DNA of 64,000 nt from Chlorocebus sabaeus. Its lineage: Eukaryota; Chordata; Mammalia; Primates; Cercopithecidae. Both the position numbers and the translations under genes were made by a program. This document shows, piece after piece, positions 57,831 to 64,000 of the stretch. The notes beneath the pieces were generated by a model. It saw only the letters and a list, made by a program, of their open reading frames with translations, was not told where the DNA came from and searched no databases. Every line of letters starts with the position of its first letter. Positions within the stretch are counted from its first letter, which is position 1. The stretch is taken from assembly GCF_047675955.1 (NCBI RefSeq), contig NC_132926.1, positions 13,335,326 through 13,399,325 on the forward strand, in the 5' to 3' direction.

Positions 57831-58934
57831 CCTTGAATAATAGTTTCTTTAAGATTCCAGATGGATTCAAGATATATATATACGTATTTTAATCCCCTCT
57901 CTTAACTCTCCAGCTGACTCCAGAACAATATCCAGAAAGGTCTCTTCTAAACATCCCTCCCTGATTTGGGACCTGCTCGTTAACTGAAGAGATTGAGACT
58001 GCTTCCTGACTCTTCCTATACTTTGCCCTAACCCACAGTTCCATTCAGACCTGGTCTCTGAAAAATTACCGGCCCCAATTATAACGAACAGTTTCCCGAT
58101 GAGAAGTAATTTAATTTTGCAAAGTGTTGTCCAAGTCATGAGGATTGGAGGTGTCTGGAGACCTTGGGAGCGGCAGCTGTTCTCTAATCCTGTGGCCCTG
58201 TGGGGATACTGTGTACATCAGGGTAGGAATTTCTTCAAGCTGAACCAATGTCTCCTCTTTCTGCCTTTTTCCTTATTTTGTCTCTTTCCCCCATCGCTGC
58301 TATTCTTCCTTAAAGACAGGCAAGGGGTTGGTGGATTCCAGGCTGTTATCACCCTGCTTCTGGAGGATGTGGTGCGTGTGACAGCTTGGGCAAGGCACGG
58401 AGCCCAGGCTGTGTGTGTCACACTCCGTTCCCACCGACAAACACTGCTGCTCGCCTCCCTGTCCAAATCTGACACCACGCATGTTCTCCCGATCCTGCGC
58501 TGTTGCTCTGGAAACCAAGGAAGCAGCAGGATCTGGAGTAGGATCATGGCCGAGTCAACCTTAAAAGTCTCCCAGACATTTCAGCAACTTCTGGTGGGAA
58601 AAATGCATGCGCACCCCCTGCCCAGTGAGAAGTTTTTGACTGATAGCTTTCTCTCCCCAGTGGAAAAGTTTGCTTCCTAAAGTTAGAGAATGTCTGCCCA
58701 CAGCTCATGTTGTGGGCAGGGTAGTATACTAGATGAAGATTCAAACTTCAGGATCTCAGGCAAATTCCAGCCCTGCTGCCTCAGGTCATACACGTAATGA
58801 ATAAATAAGAGCCATCATCGTATCCCTTTCAAATGCCACTCTATTTCCTCCCAGGGTGGACTGGCCATCTTGCAGTTTCCACGTTGCTGAGTTCCAGTAC
58901 TGTGTTCACACTCAATAATCTGCTCTTGGGATTA
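57831..58934. other. unique sequence with the longest clean open frame
   Basis: A 193-codon plus frame (58099-58680) is matched by a 109-codon frame on the opposite strand. About nine CpGs fall within roughly 58340-58560, more than in neighbouring DNA. A 60-bp pyrimidine tract ending in acag at 58319 looks like an acceptor, but I find no good donor. I recognise no protein domain. Confidence 0.3.
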
Positions 58935-59090
58935 AGTTCCTGGCTCAGAGGCTTACCAGCTGGGTGACTGGCATCTTCTTCACCTTTCTAGTCCTTGTAC
59001 TGGTTATTCACCAAAAGGGAGTAATTATGCCTACCTCGAAGCTATGTTTTGAGAAAGAGAATTGCATGCATGAGGTCCATAGCTCAGGAC
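58935..59090 (+). repeat. MIR SINE fragment
   Basis: 'aagttcctggctcagaggcttaccagctgggtgactggc' with 'gagtaattatgcctacctcgaagctatgttttgagaaagag' matches MIR. Confidence 0.7.
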
Positions 59091-61058
59091 ACAACCCTAA
59101 TATGACCTGCTGGCAGAATCACATTCTCCAATTGTAGCATGCAGATGTTTCCACTGGGAAGAAAAAGGTTTCTTTCCCTTTCCCCAGCCTCAATCTTTCA
59201 TTCGTATCTGACTTTATAATACCAGCTCACTTCTGTCTTTAGAGATAGGTAAAACAGAGTTATAAAACTCAACCCCTGACCCCATGCCCCACTCCCGCCC
59301 CTACACACATACCCATCCCAGTGTTATTACCTTTGCTGGCACCATGCAGGTAAGCCCTTCAATGTGGTGGAATGTAGGTGGGGGAGCCTAGGAGTTTAGG
59401 GCAAAGAAGATAGGTTGAAGATTACAGAAGAGTGAGATCAGGTAGCTGGGGTGGGAAAAAAAAAGAACAGAGGCTAAAAATACAATAGGAATGAGGAAGA
59501 GAGCGAGCAAGGAGAATGACCCTATGAAGTCAGAAGCCTCCTAGGTCCACAGAAGTCTGGGGAGAGTTTACTGTAGGCCTCTTCTCAATGCACACATCCT
59601 CCAACCCAGAGGCCCAGAGCTGTTTCAAAAACAGATGACAGAGCTTTAGTCTTACAATTATCCTTTTAATGAAAATTCCACCCCTCTTTTTTCTTTGAAT
59701 ACAGTCCTGAAAAAATTTTTACACACACACAAAAAGCTATTTTTCAAGTAACAGAGGAAAACAAACCCCAAACCCACCCATACAACTATGCTCACTCCTC
59801 TGCATAGCAGCACTAGGTCCTCACAGAGGAGCTCATACCAAACCCTAAGTGTTCAGGATCGTCAGTGTGTTGGCATTGTACCTAGTTATATGCATGTACA
59901 CACTCATGCAATTCCTAAAAAAGACATCCAAAAGGATAAAAATATGGCTGGTGTAATAATAACCTGATTAAGAAAGATAGCAGCTTGGATAAAGGAAGTT
60001 AGAGTTTCCGTTTCCTTAGGCAATATCATATACATAGAAAACACCATGTTAGAGTGGGTGGCACTAGAAGTACAAACAATACTGGACTCCTGGTGAAATG
60101 GTGATATATTTTTTCTTAATACGTGTTCACCTTTTGCCCATTTTCTTGTAGAACAAAGCAGGGCTCTAAGCTGGGGTGGGTGTGTCCTTTTTGGGTGTAC
60201 TTACATGTTTGAGCTTAGAGCTCTCACTCTGTTGTTTCTTGGCCTGGCTTTTGCTCCCTTCGGGAGGAGGTCAGGGCACACAGTGGAGATTGCCACCACT
60301 TGTTCTCACGCAGAGTTTCATCTAAAACCAAGAGGGGCCTGAAACTTCTTCCTGCCTTTGCCTGTTACCCCCCAAAAATATCACATTTAGTAAGATGCAT
60401 TTAGATATGAGAAACACACATCTCTGGCTCAACCTTTCGTTGAGTTTTCAATCTCATTGTTTTCGGCTGCAGGATCATTTTTGTACAAGGCAAATATAGG
60501 AAATACATAGTGAGTGAAAACTCAGTCTGCAAGTGTCTGTATCCAAGAAAGGTGACTTGTATTGTTTGTAACATTTTCTCACTCATGTTCATGTTTCCCT
60601 TTTCACAAAAACTAAATCACAGGCACTTGCAAATCCCTCTGCCTCCTTTCCAGGACTGTGTCCAAGTTTCAGAGAGTGTAGCAGTGCCCAGCCTAAGGGA
60701 GGAGGTAGTGGGGATCTCGTTCATGGAACCTAAGTCTGTCCACCTTGGTGTCCAATGAGATAACCCTTTCTCTATTTGCTTCTTCCCTACAATTCTCGAG
60801 GGCACAAAAAATCATCCTTTTACTTACTGCCTTCCTCCTCAGCGGCTCTGGGAGACTCTCAAAGGCTGTCTTTCAGACAATGCTGCTCCTTGCCATCATG
60901 AAGCCGTCCCTCCTTGAATGCTCCTGCAGCAGCATGGAGCCAAGGGAATTCTCAGAGGCTTGCCCCCTGATGTTTTCCCCAACTGGAGGAATCTTTGGTG
61001 GAGGGAGATTCCTAATTCTGACTGATCAAGTGTACTCTGAGCGCATTCAGGGTTTAGA
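59091..61058. other. unique sequence, about 2 kb
   Basis: No named repeat or exon. Short CA-rich patches near 59712-59725. Confidence 0.45.
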
Positions 61059-61238
61059 TCTACAATGTCCAATAGAACTTTCTGTGATGATGGGTGTGTT
61101 CTATATGTGTACTTTCCATTACAATAGCCACAGTCACACGTGTCTAGTATGACCAAAGAACTGAATGTTTCATTTTAATTGACTTAAATTCAAATAGCTC
61201 CATGTGGATAGAGGCTGCCATGGTGAACAGTGCAAGTC
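61059..61238. mobile_element. palindromic DNA-transposon relic (MITE-like)
   Basis: 'ctacaatgtccaatagaac' at one end and 'gccatggtgaacagtgcaag' at the other are degraded inverted ends. The interior has 'aatagccacagtcac' and 'ttcaaatagctccatgtgg'. I know the type but not the family name. Confidence 0.55.
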
Positions 61239-61414
61239 TAGAATTTTGAAACTGAGAGACGAAGAATTAATGTCTTTATTTTCTATGCTATGCTGGGACA
61301 ATTGGTCCCTAAGGCAAAGGTGGGATATTTCTGGTCTGCCTAGATACAAAGGAGTATGCATGTCTTGGAAGGAGCAGCATGAAACACATAGGTTACTATC
61401 TTAAAATACTATCT

Positions 61415-61717
61415 TGGCCAGGCACGGTAGCTCAGGCCTATAATCCCAGCACACTGGGAGGCGAGGCAGGTCAATCACCCAAGTTCAGGAGTTTGAGACC
61501 AGCCTGGCCAACATGGCAAAACCCTGTCTCTACTAAAAATACAAAAATTAGCCAGGAGTGGTGGCTGGTGCCGTAATCCCACCAACTCTGGAGGCTGAGG
61601 CAGGAGAATCACTTGAAGCGGTGAGGTGGAGGTCTCAGTAAACTGAGATCATACTACTGCACTCCAGCCTGGGGAACAGAGCGAGACTCCATCTCAAAAA
61701 AAAAAAAAAAAAAAAAA
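61415..61717 (+). mobile_element. AluS
   Basis: 'ggccaggcacggtagctcaggcc' to an A run. The target duplication is near-exact: aaaatactatct before and aaaatactgtct after. Confidence 0.97.
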
Positions 61718-61939
61718 TACTGTCTCACCATAAACACAAAAATTCATGTTGCTCCAGTTGATTTCGTGGGCAGTCTGGAACCTGCCCCTTGCCCATCTCT
61801 TAAGATACTGAGTCACCTCTGACAAATCACAGGCATCCTCGGAAGCTGCTTTGGAAACCTCTGAGCTAGTTGTAGCTAAAATCCAGTCTGGTGCTGACAT
61901 TCCAGGGTGTAGACATCTATATATCTATAGACAGAAGAA
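61718..61939. other. unique sequence
   Basis: Nothing recognised apart from a short ATCTATA repeat near 61915-61931. Confidence 0.4.
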
Positions 61940-62050
61940 CTACATCTTCTAGATGAGCAAGTCATGGCTTCCAAAGGGTAGTGACTTGCCTTAAGCACAC
62001 AGTTCATTTCTGGAAGGTTCTGAAAGCCAGGTCTGCCACACTCCATTCAG
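61940..62050 (-). repeat. MIR fragment
   Basis: 'catcttctagatgagcaagtcatggcttccaaagggtagtgacttgcc' fits antisense MIR. Confidence 0.55.
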
Positions 62051-62449
62051 AACACTTTCCTCCCTACTTCATAGTCTTCTATAGGACTCTAACCCTGACA
62101 CTTCACTGTTCCATCTCCCCTGGAAATAATGATTTCCTGGAGGAAGGGTTCTCTTGCTCTAGCACTGTGTGTGGCAGGGCATCTACTGGTCAGTGATGGG
62201 GAAGACAAATTCATTACGTGGATATTTTAGAAAGTGAGTAGAGACCTCAGGCAAAAATAGTTTCTGCGACCACTGTCCTCTCTGGTTCTGTGTGTTTCTC
62301 TTTCTGCTTTACATAGGTAGCAATCCCTATACCCACCATCCATGCTTTTGGAGATGCTAAAGGTGTTCTGAATGAGAAGATTTCATTCCTTAACTCTAAG
62401 TTCTAACCTAAGGAAGGAGGCTCTGTGTTTAAGTTAAATTAATTCAGCT
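62051..62449. other. unique sequence
   Basis: Nothing recognised. Confidence 0.45.
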
Positions 62450-62850
62450 GCTGTAACAAATGAATTTAATACAATGTATAATGACTCAAATTGATTGAGG
62501 TTTATTTCTCGCTCATATAAAGACCAAAATGGCTTTTCTTAATGAGTAGGTGGCTTCCTTCCAAGTAATCATTAAGAGACCCAGATTCCCAAACTCCTTT
62601 ACTCAATTCATCATTAAGGGTAATCATTAAGGGCTCTGCCACCTTCAGCAGGAGGTGTTCTAGGTTCAGTGCTAGGTTTGTCGGCATCATGGGGGATCAA
62701 CTCAGGGAAGTTTCATGGACCAAGCCAGGCCAATTTCCTCTCCTTGGATGGAACTCAGTCACATGATCAGGACTAACTGCAAAGGAGACTGGGAGATGTA
62801 GTCCTAGCTATGTAGCCAGGAAGACAAGGAAATGGGTTTGTTCTCACTAC
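62450..62850 (-). mobile_element. ERVL/MaLR-like LTR, family uncertain
   Basis: 'cagctgctgtaacaaatg', 'gaggtttatttctcgctcatataaag' (antisense AATAAA signal) and 'gatggaactcagtcacatgatcaggactaactgcaaaggagactgggagatgtagtc' suggest an old antisense LTR. Confidence 0.5.
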
Positions 62851-62862
62851 CCTTCTAAACCA

Positions 62863-63095
62863 ACATTTGGCAAAATTTCTGTAAAAGGCCAGGTAGTAAA
62901 ACATTTTAGGCTTTGTAGATCATACTGTTTCTCTCTCAACCACTCACCTCTGCCAAGATACTATGAAGTAACCACAGACAATATGTAAAAAAACTAAATG
63001 GCAGGACTTCCAATAAAACTTTATTATAAAAACAGGCAGTGGCCAAATTTGTCCTGAGAAATGGCCTTTATTTGTCCATCTCTGTTGTAGCCCAG
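62863..63095 (+). mobile_element. hAT-type MER DNA transposon
   Basis: 'tttctgtaaaaggccaggtagtaaaacattttaggctttgtagatcatactgtttctctctcaacc' and 'aataaaactttattataaaaacaggcagtggcc' match a common non-autonomous hAT relic. The end repeats are degraded and I do not name the family. Confidence 0.75.
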
Positions 63096-64000
63096 GGAAA
63101 ACACTTATTCCCAAGCAAAACACAGAACAAAGAGCATTTTAAACCATCTGCAAAGAACTGAAAAAGTTATGTCTGTTTTCACTGCTGGAGGCAGTGAAAG
63201 AAAATATATTAAGAGGACATAAAAGGACTCAAACATACTTAATTAATCCTTTATAAAAGAGAAATGTTTTCTGCTGCGCTTTGAAGGAAAAGAGTGATAG
63301 CTATAGGAAGAGGACATTTATTTCAAATGTAAATTTCAGGATTCCACCCTTAGTATTTTGGGGTTGGGGCCTAGGAATCTGCATTTTCCATATGCTCCCC
63401 TGCTTGTTTTAAGCAAGTGGTAGAGGTAGCAGGTGGTCATAATTTGCTAATTGCTGCCAAGCCATCAGTTTTTCTGACATTTGTGGATGTAGCTACTTAT
63501 GAGCCTCTGGAATACGTGAGAAATAAGGTACTGTGCGTATGCAAAGCCACGGACCTCGGTAAGCCTAACTCTTACCTTCAAGGAAGCTATCAAAATACAA
63601 GGGAATGTGAGTGATCTTACAAGTCTTCCTAATTTATTCTTTTAATGAATTAACTGGGGACTCTAACTTATAACTAACAGCTTGTGTTATGGTGCAACCC
63701 ATGATTTAATGCAAAGCAAGGGGCAGAGAGCCAAGACTTCAAACTAGGCTGTGACCCGGCAGGCAGTTTGGCGTCTTTCAGGCATTCCATCACTTGCTTC
63801 CCTCCTCTGCAAAGGTCGACCCCCAGGTCTGAGAAGGCACAGTGTTTGCACTGGCAAGAGAGATCCGCAGTCTTGTGGAATGAGTTGACACAGCTGGAAG
63901 ATCCCAATTCTGAATGCCATGTCCCTTCCTTTCTCCTTCCCAGGATGCAGCTCAAAGTTCTCCCTTTGCTGTCTATGAAAGATTTAGCCCTGTACAAGGC
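63096..64000. other. mostly unique sequence
   Basis: 63340-63405 ('ggcctaggaatctgcattttccatatgctcccc') may be a MER5/MER20 scrap. No exon is supported; a donor-like cg|gtaagc at 63559 has no convincing acceptor. Confidence 0.4.

Noticed and set aside
58099..58680. 193-codon plus-strand frame as a gene
   Set aside because: The opposite strand is also open for 109 codons, no domain is seen and no good donor follows. The area is kept only as a CpG-patch finding.
1..64000. CRISPR array, bacterial operon, tRNA or rRNA gene
   Set aside because: No regularly spaced repeats, no Shine-Dalgarno-linked gene strings, and no tRNA-like box A/box B pairs outside SINE elements were found.

Overview
This window reads as primate, almost certainly human, nuclear DNA. 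The evidence is nine Alu elements (AluJ, AluS and two AluY-like copies), L1, L2 and MIR retroelements, MaLR and ERV1-type LTRs, and Tigger and hAT DNA transposons in AT-leaning, CpG-poor sequence. There are no closely packed bacterial-style genes. I found no confident protein-coding gene, rRNA, tRNA, small RNA gene or CRISPR array. Most open frames are 60-130 codons, many overlap repeats or lie on both strands at once, and they look like chance. The window is best described as intergenic or intronic sequence. I cannot name the locus.

Layout. 1-6.1 kb: mostly unique, with MIR/L2 relics, a compact hairpin-plus-octamer cluster (852-929), a possible minus-strand exon (1733-1963), a G-quadruplex motif (3091-3111), an ERV1-type LTR (3840-4139) and a 450-bp polypyrimidine tract (4157-4608). 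6.1-7.2 kb: a three-level nest, Alu inside a Tigger2/MER28-type transposon inside an old L1 tail. 7.2-16.5 kb: unique DNA with MIR, L2 and a MaLR LTR (10099-10467). 16.6-17.7 kb: Alu and an L1M fragment. 17.9-29.4 kb: MIR/L2-rich, with an L2 split by an Alu (27 kb) and an MLT1 LTR split by an Alu (29 kb). 29.4-38.3 kb: mostly unique, containing a possible small exon (32102-32160), a CTCF-like motif and a nested inverted repeat (34271-34352). 38.3-43.2 kb: an L1M fragment, then mostly unique DNA. 43.2-45.6 kb: a roughly 205-bp direct duplication, one copy split by an AluY. 46.9-50.2 kb: the densest repeat block, with AluY in MIR, AluJ in MER5A, and AluS in an L1 3' end that also carries a local rearrangement. 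50.2-64 kb: MIR/L2/MER20/L1M relics, an exact 85-bp tandem duplication (57661-57830), a small CpG-retaining patch (about 58.34-58.56 kb), a further Alu, an LTR and hAT-type relics.

No genes can be shown to work together. The most informative signals are structural: nested insertions that give relative ages, local duplications and inverted repeats that look like replication template switches, and a few splice-site-flanked open segments that could be unannotated exons. I could not run alignments or conservation checks. Repeat names come from recognising consensus features and most boundaries are approximate.
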